64,000 bases of DNA from positions 1-64,000 of the forward strand of contig CALEDQ010000018.1 in assembly GCA_937949615.1 (NCBI GenBank). The letters are read 5' to 3'. Made by a program: the position numbers and the translations under genes. Below are positions 44,508 through 54,504 of this stretch, one piece after another. Origin of the DNA: an uncultured bacterium. GTDB lineage: Bacteria; Muiribacteriota; Ozemobacteria; Ozemobacterales; Ozemobacteraceae. The notes beneath the pieces were generated by a model. It did not search any database and was not told the DNA's origin. It saw only the letters and a program-made list of their open reading frames with translations. The stretch's first letter is position 1; every line of letters starts with the position of its first letter.

Positions 44508-45155
44508 ATGAAAAAAATCCTGACTTTACTGGCATTAATCATGACCATTGCCTCGATAGGTCTGGCAGAGCCGATGAAGCTCGAGCCAGCTCAGCAGAAA
44601 AACCTGAACGTATTTTTCAGCAACTTCTCTGAAGCCCATGTGGCAAGCTTTTCTCAGGGTGCTCTGACCGATCAGACCATGATCGACTTCGCTCTTCGCC
44701 ATTTGTATATCAACAAGTTCAAATCGCTAAAACCCTCTAAAGACGGGTATTCTGTCACGGCTACCACCGGGCAGGTCGACACGGCAGCGATGAAATACTT
44801 CGGGCAGAAACCTTCGCAGCACAAGGAAAAATCATATTCAATACCGGTCGCCGATGGCGATATGTTTGTTTTCTCACAGCTCGATACGCTCGAAGACCTT
44901 GGCAGCGATACTTTCAAGGCCAGCGGCACCATTTACAGCACCGGTTCAGGTGGTACGCCAGATGTGCATGCAACTCCCGCAGAATGGGAAAAGGCAGGCG
45001 AAGAAGTGAGTGTCGCCGGCAAATTCTCGGCTTTGATCAAAGCTCAGGATGAACGCCATATTCTCGTCGAATATCTTCCGATCGAAAGCGCGCCCGACGA
45101 AACCGAACCGGGTGCCAGCACTGAACCGGCCGCTACGACAGACAAAAAGGAATAA
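44508..45155 (+). CDS. Secreted protein, fourth in the exported cluster
   Basis: A 215-residue protein. ATG 44508 follows ACGGAG and gives the signal peptide MKKILTLLALIMTIASIGLA. The mature part begins EPMKLEPAQQKNLNVFFSNF and ends in a Glu/Ala/Thr-rich tail (ESAPDETEPGASTEPAA) that looks disordered. No domain was recognised. It ends 5 nt before the next ATG. Confidence 0.62.
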   Translation: MKKILTLLALIMTIASIGLAEPMKLEPAQQKNLNVFFSNFSEAHVASFSQGALTDQTMIDFALRHLYINKFKSLKPSKDGYSVTATTGQVDTAAMKYFGQKPSQHKEKSYSIPVADGDMFVFSQLDTLEDLGSDTFKASGTIYSTGSGGTPDVHATPAEWEKAGEEVSVAGKFSALIKAQDERHILVEYLPIESAPDETEPGASTEPAATTDKKE

Positions 45156-45160
45156 AATCA

Positions 45161-45934
45161 ATGAAAAACCGCAACAGCATTATCATGCTCGTCTTAGTTC
45201 TGTTCATTTCAGCAGCCGGCAGCGCTGAAGCAATTACGGCAAAATTCTGGACCGAAACCAGCTTCATCGGCGTCTCCAGAGAAGAAGCTCATAAAATGCT
45301 CGGCAAACCAGCTGATGCTGGCGAACTCGACACCTGGCTCATCTCAGACTCTCCGGAATTCCTGATGATGGGAATGCTTGGTTACGAAAACGACAAGGTC
45401 ACGAATGTGTTTTCCGTTTGCCAGCCGCAGGTGAGCTTTGAACAGGTCAAGGGTCTTCAGCTGCAGTCGCCGCTGACTACCGTAGTTTCTGACGATGCCA
45501 GAGGCATCCTGTTCAAATACAAAGAACCTGCAGGACCGGTATTTATGTGCATTTCGCCGGCCGATGACGCCAGCACCGGGCCGATGATCTGCGAATCCGT
45601 TTCAGACCCCCTGGCCGGCTCTGAAGCACCTGCAGCAGAACCCGCCAAAAAGACAGAAAGCGCCCCGAAGCTTGATAAAGAGCAGGTCAGAGCACTTGTA
45701 ATGAAAGATATTTTCGACTGGCAGCAGCTCGAAGAAGCCGGTAAAATCGACCTTATAAATCAGATCAAACAGGTCTGGCGCGCCAACGGTCACGAAACCG
45801 ACGCCAACGCGATGGAAGCCGCTGCCATCAGGGAAAAAATGGTTCTCGGCGATCAGGCGAACGTGTTTGAGTCTGCATGCAAAGCCGCCGGCATTGACAT
45901 GGAACCTTACTGGAAAATCTACAATCAGGAGTGA
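45161..45934 (+). CDS. Secreted protein, fifth in the exported cluster
   Basis: A 257-residue protein with a signal peptide (about 1-24, ending GSAEA). The first half has FWTETSFIGVSREEAHKMLG, similar in shape to a small SmpA/OmlA-like segment. An Ala/Pro/Lys linker joins it to a helical C-terminal half (LDKEQVRALVMKDIFDWQQL). Unassigned. Its stop overlaps the region of the ribosome binding site of the LRR gene. Confidence 0.62.
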   Translation: MKNRNSIIMLVLVLFISAAGSAEAITAKFWTETSFIGVSREEAHKMLGKPADAGELDTWLISDSPEFLMMGMLGYENDKVTNVFSVCQPQVSFEQVKGLQLQSPLTTVVSDDARGILFKYKEPAGPVFMCISPADDASTGPMICESVSDPLAGSEAPAAEPAKKTESAPKLDKEQVRALVMKDIFDWQQLEEAGKIDLINQIKQVWRANGHETDANAMEAAAIREKMVLGDQANVFESACKAAGIDMEPYWKIYNQE

Positions 45935-45939
45935 TCATC

Positions 45940-46803
45940 ATGCCTTCATTAAAACCGGTGCATGCCCTGTTTCTCGCTTTTTTGCTGGGTTCTTCGGTTT
46001 CAGCACAGGCCGAAACCTGTAAAAGCCTGAGCGAGGCTCTGGCCAAACCAGAAAAAGTGACCATACTGAATCTCGGAATGGTGTATGAAGAAAATGCCGA
46101 ACCGGTCGAAGAGCCCAACCCGGATTCTTCATTGAAGCATCTGCCGGCAGCCTTTGGCAGTCTGACCAATCTGAAAGAACTGAATATCTGTGGTCTGGAG
46201 GCTCTGGAAGAATTGCCCCCGGAACTCGGCAATCTGAAAAACCTTGAAAGCATCGTTATCGACAATGGCAACGGCTATCAGATGAATATCTCGCTGCCAG
46301 AAACGATTGCCGGCCTCGATAAGCTGAAAGTTCTGCGTCTTTACGGAGCTTTCGACGCTTCAGGCATTATGGAGAACGAGAAATCTGAACCCATCGCGGC
46401 CAAAAAGCTGCCGCAGGCTCTGGGAGCGCTGCAAAATCTTGAAGTGCTCGACCTCGGCAGAAACGGGCTCAGTGAATTACCGCCACAGGTCGCATCTCTT
46501 TCGAAACTTGTCAGTCTCAGTCTCGATTACAACGGCATCAAGGAACTGCCCGAGTTTGTCGGCAATCTTAAAAATCTGAAAAATCTGACGATCAACTGCA
46601 ACGGCGGAACCACTCTGCCGGATTCACTGAAAAACCTGAAAGGCCTCAACATTGCCATGGGCAATGCCGCCTTGCAGCTCAAAGACCAGGAAGCGCTGCG
46701 AAAGCGTTTTCCCGAAGCCGTTTTTGATTTTTCCAGTGAATTCGACGACGAGACCGCCAACGAAATGATTCCGGAAGCCCCTGCCGATAACCCGGAAAAC
46801 TGA
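45940..46803 (+). CDS. Secreted leucine-rich-repeat protein
   Basis: A 287-residue protein with a signal peptide (ending SAQAET) and about seven leucine-rich repeats between residues 50 and 240. Units include LGNLKNLESIVIDNGNGY, LGALQNLEVLDLGRNGLSEL and ASLSKLVSLSLDYNGIKELP, of the bacterial LPX/plant-like type. LRRs bind proteins, so this is probably the ligand-binding member of the exported cluster. ATG 45940 follows AGGAG by 8 nt; a GTG at 45931 is in frame. Terminator at 46831-46875. Confidence 0.85.
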   Translation: MPSLKPVHALFLAFLLGSSVSAQAETCKSLSEALAKPEKVTILNLGMVYEENAEPVEEPNPDSSLKHLPAAFGSLTNLKELNICGLEALEELPPELGNLKNLESIVIDNGNGYQMNISLPETIAGLDKLKVLRLYGAFDASGIMENEKSEPIAAKKLPQALGALQNLEVLDLGRNGLSELPPQVASLSKLVSLSLDYNGIKELPEFVGNLKNLKNLTINCNGGTTLPDSLKNLKGLNIAMGNAALQLKDQEALRKRFPEAVFDFSSEFDDETANEMIPEAPADNPEN

Positions 46804-46830
46804 TCGACCCGATTCTTTTTCGGCACCTTA

Positions 46831-46875
46831 AACCAGTCTGTAAAAGCCATTATGGCCGACGCAGGCTGGTTTTTG
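46831..46875 (+). terminator. Terminator of the exported-protein cluster
   Basis: ACCAG and CTGGT close a stem around an inner GCCATTATGGC hairpin, followed by TTTTTG. Confidence 0.6.
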
Positions 46876-46887
46876 TTACCGCCGCAT

Positions 46888-49740
46888 TTATGCAGAGCCT
46901 TGCCCGGAAATATGGCTTAAGCGAACCAGGCAGGCTTCGACTTCCTGAGTTTTACCTTTGACGTGGCGGATCGGCAACGTTTCGGCGGTGAATCCTTCAG
47001 GCAGAAAGCCTTTCAAATGACCGGAAATAACGATGCCGCCTTCTGCCTGCTGCGAAGCCACATAAGCCAGCCTGGCCGCCAGATTGACCGGATCGCCAAC
47101 CACAGTTCGCGACAGCCTGGCTGTTTCTGCGCCCATTATGCCTGCAATCGTCATGCCTGCGTTAATGCCGATGCTGATTTTTGCACCCGCCTGAGCCTGC
47201 ATGCTTTCAGCGATGGCTCTGGCGATGTGGATGGCCGGCCCAACAACCGGGGTGTCAGCGTCATGCTCGAATACTATCATCACCTTGTCTTCGATCATTT
47301 TGTCGATTTCACCACCAAAGTTACGAACAGCGGCATCGGCGACCTGCAGATGAGTCTGCAGCAGCGCAAAAACCTCTGCTGCCGAATGCCCGGCCTGAAA
47401 TTCTTTAAAGCCATTGATTGAAGAAAAAATAATGGTGGCATATCTGGCTTCGGTGCGATCAGCAACGAATTTATCGCCAGATTCGGTAACTTCACGAACG
47501 ACAGAGTCAGAAACATAGCTTTTCAGCCTTTCTCCTTCATCGAGACTGCGCGCCATGGCGTTGAACGAATTGCCGATATCTCTGAACTCATCAGGGTGCT
47601 CGACATTAACACGAAATGCGAAATTTCCGACATAGATCTGTTGTGTCGCTTCGGTCAGTTTCTGTAACGGAACAGTGAAATACAATGCAGCAATCCAGGC
47701 AATGAAAAAGCCTGACAGCACAAGCAAAAGCACTATTCTGCCAGCCTGCCAGGATACTCTGGCAACAAAAGCCGGATAGTTTTCGAGACTCTCACTGCCA
47801 GCAAGGATATCGGGGGTAAAATTGCCCGGCTTCGCTGCCATTATTATTGTTTGACTGGCAGTTTCGGTAACCCCGGAAACCACTGAGCGAATATGGTGTG
47901 CCTGCTCACCCACATTAACCAGCTCAGGAAATTTATGGCGCAAATCCGGCAGATTATAAACATGGCTTTTAAAATATGAATATTCTCCGGTAAAAGCCAG
48001 TCGTGGCGAGCCACTCAGAAGCCTGAGCCGGTCTACTGGAAACAGAGAATTGTGCGTACCCTTCTTAAATTCCCATACCAGATAGGCATAAGGCCTGTTT
48101 TTCCAGAAAAACAGCTTGAATAGATAATAGTAATTTCTGTATTTGGTATTGAATGAGAATACCGGGTCGTTGTTCTGTCTGAAACGATAGTAACTTTCTG
48201 AACCAACTGTTTTCAAAAAGATGTCACGTGCCAGCTCAATTTTCAGCTCCTGATTCAGCCGTAGAGACCTGCCGTTTTTATTGTCGTTTGAATTATCTAC
48301 TGCAAGTCCTTTATCTTCGAGCATTTCATCGGCCCGCCAGATAAACATGCTGGTCAGCGGGTTATCGACTTTATCGATCATATGCTTATTAAATTGACGA
48401 TCTAAGTAAGTTTTTACAGCATTTCTACCAAACGGTACCAGGCAGAGCGAAATGCCTCCAAAGCCTTTAATATTAAAACGATCAAGAAAATTGCAGAGAT
48501 ATTCTCCATCGTTACCTGAATATTTCTCTCTGCTGAAGTTGCCAATGTCTTCAAAGGAATTAAAAAATCTGAGCTCGCTCAGTACTCCTCTGAACAGGTC
48601 ACGGCTCTGCAGGTCAGTTTCGTTGAGATCTTCGGCCAGCGTTTCGGCAACACGTTTTTTTTCATTTGCATAACTGCTGGAGAAAAAGTCAGCGATATAA
48701 CCGGTAGCGGCAAACACCGGAATGATAATCAAAAACAGAAAAAACACCGGCAGCAGGGTTTTTATCGAAAAATCATGCCCCCTGCCAAGAAAAAATTTCT
48801 CCATGATGTATTTGAACAACACACAGGAAATGATGCCAAGAATAGCGACCACCAGTCCATGAGAAGCAGATTTTTCAGGTGGCGGCAATGGTTTTGCTGC
48901 AAAAAATCTGCACTTCATCTTTGGATCATAATCAGCAAATGCAATCTGATGGCCTGAATACTGAAGAGACCAGCTTCCAGAAATATTATGATGCAACTTG
49001 CCTGCAATGTAACTTTTCAACGCCGGCGCCGCATCAAAAAATTTCGAAAAAACCTGGGTCCTGGCGTTTTCGAGCCAGACACCAACCCCCAGGTCTGAAC
49101 GATCATAAAAACGGGTTTTTATCGCAATGTTTTTCTGCAGATTCATTTTTTTTTGATCTGTCAGAATGAAGACGTAAATGTTGTCAGACAACCATCGACG
49201 GAAAAGAACCGGAATAGACTGCTCCTGGTAAAGTGCCAGTTCAAACAGCAGGCCCTCCAGAGCATTTTTATAAAAAGATCTATAAAAACTTCTGTTGCCG
49301 GAATTTATTATGCCACTGGCAGAGGCAATAAACTCGTAACATCTTTTTTCATTTTTAGCTGACCTCAGGGTTGATAACCCAAGTTCGGTTCCGAATAAAT
49401 AGTGATGCGTGGTGCCCGAAGCCGTGCTATCAATCACGACGAATTCTATTTCGACCGGAAACGGAATCTTTCTGACAAAATCAGGAAGCTGGCGGCTCAA
49501 AAAACTTTTGTAATTTTTGCTGCCAACATTTTCCAGCAGTTTTTTCATGTTTGAATGCACCCACACGGAACTTTCGTAGGTCTGCGCCATCTGCTGCAGC
49601 TCAACGGTCAGAGTATTTGCAACCTGCCTGGCAATTTCGCTATTACGTATATTCTCAGCATTCTTGAAAGCCAGATGCGTGCTGATAACTGGAAAAAAAA
49701 GACCGATTGAGAGCAAAAATGCCAGAAGAATCTTTTTCAT
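46888..49740 (-). CDS. Membrane class III nucleotidyl cyclase, C2-like subunit
   Basis: A 950-residue protein. TM1 (about 5-22), an external domain to about 290, TM2-3 (about 293-350), a second external domain to about 675, TM4 (about 675-697), HAMP, and a class III cyclase domain from about 760. Substrate residues K814 and T879 and transition-state residues N886 and R890 are present (VVGDPVNLAARL). The first metal aspartate is replaced: FSSINGF has S774 where D is required, though D818 remains. It therefore resembles the C2 half of a heterodimeric cyclase. The Lys/Thr pair predicts cAMP. Coupled by ATGA to the upstream cyclase gene. Confidence 0.87.
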   Translation of the reverse strand: MKKILLAFLLSIGLFFPVISTHLAFKNAENIRNSEIARQVANTLTVELQQMAQTYESSVWVHSNMKKLLENVGSKNYKSFLSRQLPDFVRKIPFPVEIEFVVIDSTASGTTHHYLFGTELGLSTLRSAKNEKRCYEFIASASGIINSGNRSFYRSFYKNALEGLLFELALYQEQSIPVLFRRWLSDNIYVFILTDQKKMNLQKNIAIKTRFYDRSDLGVGVWLENARTQVFSKFFDAAPALKSYIAGKLHHNISGSWSLQYSGHQIAFADYDPKMKCRFFAAKPLPPPEKSASHGLVVAILGIISCVLFKYIMEKFFLGRGHDFSIKTLLPVFFLFLIIIPVFAATGYIADFFSSSYANEKKRVAETLAEDLNETDLQSRDLFRGVLSELRFFNSFEDIGNFSREKYSGNDGEYLCNFLDRFNIKGFGGISLCLVPFGRNAVKTYLDRQFNKHMIDKVDNPLTSMFIWRADEMLEDKGLAVDNSNDNKNGRSLRLNQELKIELARDIFLKTVGSESYYRFRQNNDPVFSFNTKYRNYYYLFKLFFWKNRPYAYLVWEFKKGTHNSLFPVDRLRLLSGSPRLAFTGEYSYFKSHVYNLPDLRHKFPELVNVGEQAHHIRSVVSGVTETASQTIIMAAKPGNFTPDILAGSESLENYPAFVARVSWQAGRIVLLLVLSGFFIAWIAALYFTVPLQKLTEATQQIYVGNFAFRVNVEHPDEFRDIGNSFNAMARSLDEGERLKSYVSDSVVREVTESGDKFVADRTEARYATIIFSSINGFKEFQAGHSAAEVFALLQTHLQVADAAVRNFGGEIDKMIEDKVMIVFEHDADTPVVGPAIHIARAIAESMQAQAGAKISIGINAGMTIAGIMGAETARLSRTVVGDPVNLAARLAYVASQQAEGGIVISGHLKGFLPEGFTAETLPIRHVKGKTQEVEACLVRLSHISGQGSA

Positions 49741-52613
49741 GCTGATTTCTCCAGGCTTTGCAGCTCATAACAACTGTCAGCATGCCTGCAGAAAATATAC
49801 GGTGAGCCCACCAGATTCTTTATTAAAGCTTCGCCAACAATAATTCTGGTAAAGCGCGCCGTTTTACTGGCACCCTCGTATTCTTCAGCTCTGGTTCTTG
49901 CCGGGCCGACTACAGAAAATTCAGACCTGGAACCAGATTTAAGAGTACCTGCCATTACCAGCCCATATTCAAGACCAATTCCGATTTCATAAGAAAAAAG
50001 CGCTCTGGAAGCTCTTTCAGCAATAATTGCCCGGTGCTTTTCAATCATTGCCGCAGCGGCTTCAATCGCGTTCAAACAGACACGACTGTCACTGCCAGGG
50101 AAAAATGCCACAATTGCGTCACCAATAAACTGTTCGATCTGCCCCTTACAATTTTGTATTTCGGTTACCATTGCCTGCAGATGATTGTTAAGCATCTGGC
50201 TCGTAATTTCGGGCGGATGTGACTCGGAAATGGTGGTAAAACTGCGGATGTCTGAAAACAGGATAACACCATAAAGTTCCTGCGCTTCTGTTCTGTCTGA
50301 GCCAGTCATAACATCCTGATCGAAAGTGCGCGACACGAATTTGCCGAGAATCTGGCGTTGCCTCAGACCTATGCCCATAAGATTGGTAGCATCGGCAAGT
50401 ATTCCCAGCTCATTGCCATAGCTATAAGAGAAAGTTCTGGAAAAGTTGCCGGCAGAAATGTCGGAAAAAACTGCAGAAAGCTCTCTGGTCGGCTCGATCA
50501 TGGTTTCTGAAACCCATGCCGCCAACAGATAAATCATGCCGGTCAGAATACTCAGCAAAATGGCCAGCCACATAAGCTTCAGTTCGCGGTTTTTACGGAT
50601 GTCGACAATGCCAAGCATAGCTCCGGCAGACATCGACTGCATCTTCATCAAGGGCTCATAGATGAAAATTTCGTTTTCATTACGCACTTCGAGCTGATAT
50701 TTATAAATAGAAGATGACTTGATAAAATCGAGAAAACAGCGCCCCTTTTCACTCGATATAATCCGTCGATCGGCATCGTCAATCAATATTTTCCGACCTC
50801 CATTAATGTCGTGAAGCCCGATATAGAGGTCGTCGGCCGAAATCGACACATCGCTGAATTCTTTGATTAAAAGCCTTATGGCCGCAGCATCGAGATTAAA
50901 TCCGAGCGTAATGTAAGCAACAGGCCAGTCTTCACGCCCAACAACAAATGAATAATTCAAGAGATTTTCTGAAGCCGATTCTCCAAAATAGCCAGGTGTT
51001 TGCAGAGATTCTCTGAAAAGGGCAGACATTTGCCTGTCGCTCCTTTTAAAAGAATCAAATATCACCTTCTGCCCCGAAGACAGCAGCAGTTGCCTGGCAT
51101 CCGGAAATTCAGAAGTTAATTTTGAATGCATTGAATAACATGAAGCAGAACTGTAATCGAGATGATGTCTGGCTAATAAACTGTTGCGGTAGGAGTCGGC
51201 AAAATATTGTGAGTGCCTGCCAGGCCGCATCAAAAGAAGATAGCCAAGAGAGACATCTATCTGTCTGAGCTTTGCCGCAAGCAAATCGAAACCCTGCCGA
51301 TTTTCGTTTTGAGATTCTGAAAGCAGCAAATCATGAAGCTGGTTGTCATTAAATCTTTCTTCAACCAGTCTGCTGCTGATTGAAATCATATCTTCAGATT
51401 TTTTGTTGATCAGTTCAAGTCTGGCAAAACCCTCCTGAACCCTTGTTCTGATGTTTGCCTCGTGCAGCTGGTCGATCAGCCTGACCCCGAAAAAGGCAAG
51501 CAGCAGAACCGGCAGCATCGCCGTCATAAAAAAGAGCAGACGAAATGCGAATTCAAGTTTGAATCCGCCGTCGGCCAGCCTTAGCCAGAAAAAAGCAGAC
51601 CAGAGATAAATTATGCCGACAAGAATTCCCGGCAGCATAAAACCCCGATCGCTTTCTTCGCCATGCTTTCTGAGAAACAGCAAAGCAAAATAGGGCGTCT
51701 CATCAGCAATTGAATCGTAATAAAACCAGCTGTCATTAATACTCTGAAGAGTTCTTGGTTTAAGGCTGGCAATATTTCTGTAAAACCTGTTTATGCCGAT
51801 GCGCGCTGCCTGCCATACCTCAACTACCTGCTCTGCCTGCCGGCAGAGAACCGGGGGATAAAGGCGGTTTAAATTTTTGCTGCAGATAAAAACCGGAAAA
51901 AGGTCTTTGTTTTCACGGGAAATCATGCTGGCCAGCCTGAAAAGAGCATGTCTGTCATTTTCGATCAACCCGCCCGGGAAAATTGCCATAAACCCGCTAG
52001 TACAGCCATTAGCACCGCCAAATTTTTCCCAGTAGAGGTAATGCTGATGTTTTTCGAATATGACCGGCGTCAGGCGCCCCCGGCGTTCGCTGGCAAGATA
52101 CCAGGGGGCAGAGTTCTCGCCGAAGACTCCCGCAAGAAACCGGCTGTGCTGGCCTATTTCCGACTCTGTCACATCGGGTCTTGCCAGTTTGACCAGCGAA
52201 GTGAAAGCTCTGGCCATCAGGCCTGTCTTATTGCTGCAGAAGATGGCATTTTCAGCGGCAGCAAACCTTTCTGAAGTGCCCGAGAAAAACCACAGTCGGC
52301 AGTTCCGCTTCAAATCTTCAGGCAATCCATCTGAATACAGTCCGGCAAAAACATCAGTTTTCACATCCGCTGATGATGGGCTTGAGCTAAGCTTCTCAAC
52401 AATTTTCGAAAAGTGATTTTCAATCTGCAGATTCAACGAAAAGTTGGTCTGAATGCGGCTCATTATTGTCTGCAGACGTTTCTGCAAAGACCGCTGCTGT
52501 TCCAGTCGCTTTTCCCGCAACAGCATTGAATGCATCTCGGCAATAACGAAAAAAAGCAGCAGAAACAAAAGCAGCGGAAAGAGAAATGCAAAAATTTTGC
52601 GCGACTGCTTCAA
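49737..52613 (-). CDS. Membrane class III nucleotidyl cyclase, C1-like subunit
   Basis: A 958-residue protein with the same layout as its neighbour: TM1, external domain, TM2-3 (about 330-385), second external domain, TM4 (about 690-712), HAMP, then the cyclase domain. Both metal aspartates are kept (D788 in FSDIRSF, D832 in FIGDAIV). The substrate lysine is Q828, and the N/R transition-state pair is lost: the VNxAAR motif reads PARTRAEE (T907, E911). It is thus C1-like and should be inactive alone. TTG start at 52613 after GGGGA. Its TGA overlaps the ATG of the next cyclase. Confidence 0.87.
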   Translation of the reverse strand: MKQSRKIFAFLFPLLLFLLLFFVIAEMHSMLLREKRLEQQRSLQKRLQTIMSRIQTNFSLNLQIENHFSKIVEKLSSSPSSADVKTDVFAGLYSDGLPEDLKRNCRLWFFSGTSERFAAAENAIFCSNKTGLMARAFTSLVKLARPDVTESEIGQHSRFLAGVFGENSAPWYLASERRGRLTPVIFEKHQHYLYWEKFGGANGCTSGFMAIFPGGLIENDRHALFRLASMISRENKDLFPVFICSKNLNRLYPPVLCRQAEQVVEVWQAARIGINRFYRNIASLKPRTLQSINDSWFYYDSIADETPYFALLFLRKHGEESDRGFMLPGILVGIIYLWSAFFWLRLADGGFKLEFAFRLLFFMTAMLPVLLLAFFGVRLIDQLHEANIRTRVQEGFARLELINKKSEDMISISSRLVEERFNDNQLHDLLLSESQNENRQGFDLLAAKLRQIDVSLGYLLLMRPGRHSQYFADSYRNSLLARHHLDYSSASCYSMHSKLTSEFPDARQLLLSSGQKVIFDSFKRSDRQMSALFRESLQTPGYFGESASENLLNYSFVVGREDWPVAYITLGFNLDAAAIRLLIKEFSDVSISADDLYIGLHDINGGRKILIDDADRRIISSEKGRCFLDFIKSSSIYKYQLEVRNENEIFIYEPLMKMQSMSAGAMLGIVDIRKNRELKLMWLAILLSILTGMIYLLAAWVSETMIEPTRELSAVFSDISAGNFSRTFSYSYGNELGILADATNLMGIGLRQRQILGKFVSRTFDQDVMTGSDRTEAQELYGVILFSDIRSFTTISESHPPEITSQMLNNHLQAMVTEIQNCKGQIEQFIGDAIVAFFPGSDSRVCLNAIEAAAAMIEKHRAIIAERASRALFSYEIGIGLEYGLVMAGTLKSGSRSEFSVVGPARTRAEEYEGASKTARFTRIIVGEALIKNLVGSPYIFCRHADSCYELQSLEKSA

Positions 52614-52725
52614 TTGCGACTGTTCCCCGATTTAAGAATTAACTGAGTTTATAACTGAATATTAGAAAATGATACAACATACCCGCTTATCTGGGTATTT
52701 TTTTGCACCAGATCAGAAAGTGGCA

Positions 52726-54447
52726 TCATTTGGCAGGGTGACTATGAAGTCTGGCTTCAAGAAGCAGCAGATGCAGGGAATCCTGGGCCAGAGCGGCGTG
52801 CCGCAAACCGAATTCTTTACCCAGAACCCGGTCGGCCAGGCCGTGCAGGCTGGCTCTGAATTCAGCCAGCGATTCGGCAGCGGCAGGCCCCTTAAGCAGC
52901 GGAAACTGCCAGGCAAGATCGTTGCCGGCATCAAACTGCGGGCCCTGCCAGCCAAAGGCGGGCGGATCGGCCATGAGGTAGGTTTCAAGCTCACCGGTCA
53001 GCGCGAACAGATCGAACGACACCCCGAACGGGTCAAAGGCAGGCCAGACAGCAGCTAACAGATCGAGGGTCGCCTGCCGGTCTGACGCATCTTCGCCCGG
53101 AAACCCGGTCATCAGAAACGTATGCACCGCAAGGCCGGCGGCAGCCGCATCGAGCAGAACCCGCCGGGCGCGCACAGAATCGACTCCCTTGTTAAAACGG
53201 GCAAGAATGCGATCTGAGCCTGTCTCAAGACCAATAAACAGTTTAAGACAGCCGGAAGCGCGAGCCCGCAAAAAACCTTCGCGGTCATGCCCGGCATCGA
53301 GGCGGGCATAGCCGATCCAGAAAACCGGCTCAGGCAGAGCGGCAAAAACATCCGCCAGTTCGCGCAGACGCGCAGGCGGCAAAGCCTCGTCAACAATAAA
53401 AAACCGGCGATGACCGGCAGCGAAAAGCCTGGCAATTTCTTCTGAAACAGCAGTTAAAGGGCGCGGCCGGTACAATGGTCGGCCGCTCGCCGCCCGCACC
53501 GGGTGAATGCAGAACGCACACCGGCCCCAGGGGCAGCCTCTGGCAGTTTCTACCGGCATTACCAGATGCGGCGTCAGATAGTCATGCAGCGGTAGAGCCG
53601 CAAAATCAGCCGGTTTTGAATTTGAAAAACCATGCAGAGACTGCTGCACGCCACAACTGCCCACACCAACCGTCCAGTTCAGCGAATTCGGCGAACCGGC
53701 AGGGCTCATACCTGCGGCAGCGCCTGCAACAAACGGTTCGCCATCGCCAAGGCAGGCCGCATCGGTTATCGAGCCGAGCCAGGTCTGGTCTGCGAGCAGG
53801 CTGCGCCGGTAAGTTACCGCATCGCCGCCAAAAACAATTTTTGCCGTTGGCAGGTGTTTACGGATAAATGCAGCCAAAGCAAGTGATGCCGGCAGCTGCG
53901 TATCTGAGATTATAGAGAAGCCGATAAATTCAGGCGCCCAGCGCATGATTTCAGCCAGTTCGCCGGCAAGATGTCTGATGAACGGAAGCTTTTCAGACTG
54001 CTCCACGGCAAGCTTCCAGCCGCCAGAAGAGTTCACCGATGGCAGACCGCCACAGGCATCCCAGAACAGGCGCGCCCGGCCGGCCGGATCAAATTCTGAA
54101 TCGAAAATTTTCTGGGCTTCCTGAGTGATACGCAGATAATTCTGCGCATCGACCAGATTTTTCGGGTCGAGCAGTTTCTGCAGCAGAAAACGCCCGATCT
54201 CGCCGTTGCCGGTCGATTGAAGCAGATGCCGGTATAAAGCGACATTCAGATCAAATACCCTGGTATCGGCACCATCCCGTTGCATGACACCGGCCAGAAC
54301 TGCCGGCGCCAGCGGCGGCTGCCGGGGGTCCCACTGTGGCGGAAAAATCAGCGCCGCCCGCATTCCCATTTGCAAAATAACACCAGCACCTTCCGGCAGG
54401 CCCACACAGGTGTGATATACAGCCTGCCAATTCATCAACACATTCAT
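52726..54447 (-). CDS. B12-binding-domain radical SAM protein
   Basis: A 573-residue cytoplasmic protein. The N-terminal 220 residues look like a cobalamin-binding Rossmann domain (APAVLAGVMQRDGADTRVFD, AKIVFGGDAVTYR). The radical SAM core has ETARGCPWGRCAFCIHP (about 308-324), a Cx4Cx2C variant of the usual Cx3Cx2C cluster motif. Downstream are the SAM-binding patterns RRFFIVDEALPP and KLFIGLETGSDRILARFNKG. The substrate is unknown. The start is uncertain: M27 or M29 (54369 or 54363) fits the family better than 54447. It lies between the OhrR gene and the cyclases. Confidence 0.82.
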   Translation of the reverse strand: MNVLMNWQAVYHTCVGLPEGAGVILQMGMRAALIFPPQWDPRQPPLAPAVLAGVMQRDGADTRVFDLNVALYRHLLQSTGNGEIGRFLLQKLLDPKNLVDAQNYLRITQEAQKIFDSEFDPAGRARLFWDACGGLPSVNSSGGWKLAVEQSEKLPFIRHLAGELAEIMRWAPEFIGFSIISDTQLPASLALAAFIRKHLPTAKIVFGGDAVTYRRSLLADQTWLGSITDAACLGDGEPFVAGAAAGMSPAGSPNSLNWTVGVGSCGVQQSLHGFSNSKPADFAALPLHDYLTPHLVMPVETARGCPWGRCAFCIHPVRAASGRPLYRPRPLTAVSEEIARLFAAGHRRFFIVDEALPPARLRELADVFAALPEPVFWIGYARLDAGHDREGFLRARASGCLKLFIGLETGSDRILARFNKGVDSVRARRVLLDAAAAGLAVHTFLMTGFPGEDASDRQATLDLLAAVWPAFDPFGVSFDLFALTGELETYLMADPPAFGWQGPQFDAGNDLAWQFPLLKGPAAAESLAEFRASLHGLADRVLGKEFGLRHAALAQDSLHLLLLEARLHSHPAK

Positions 54448-54504
54448 GATACAGATTATCTTGCTGCTGTTTCCAGCATGGAATTTTTCAGATTCTTCAG
54501 AACA

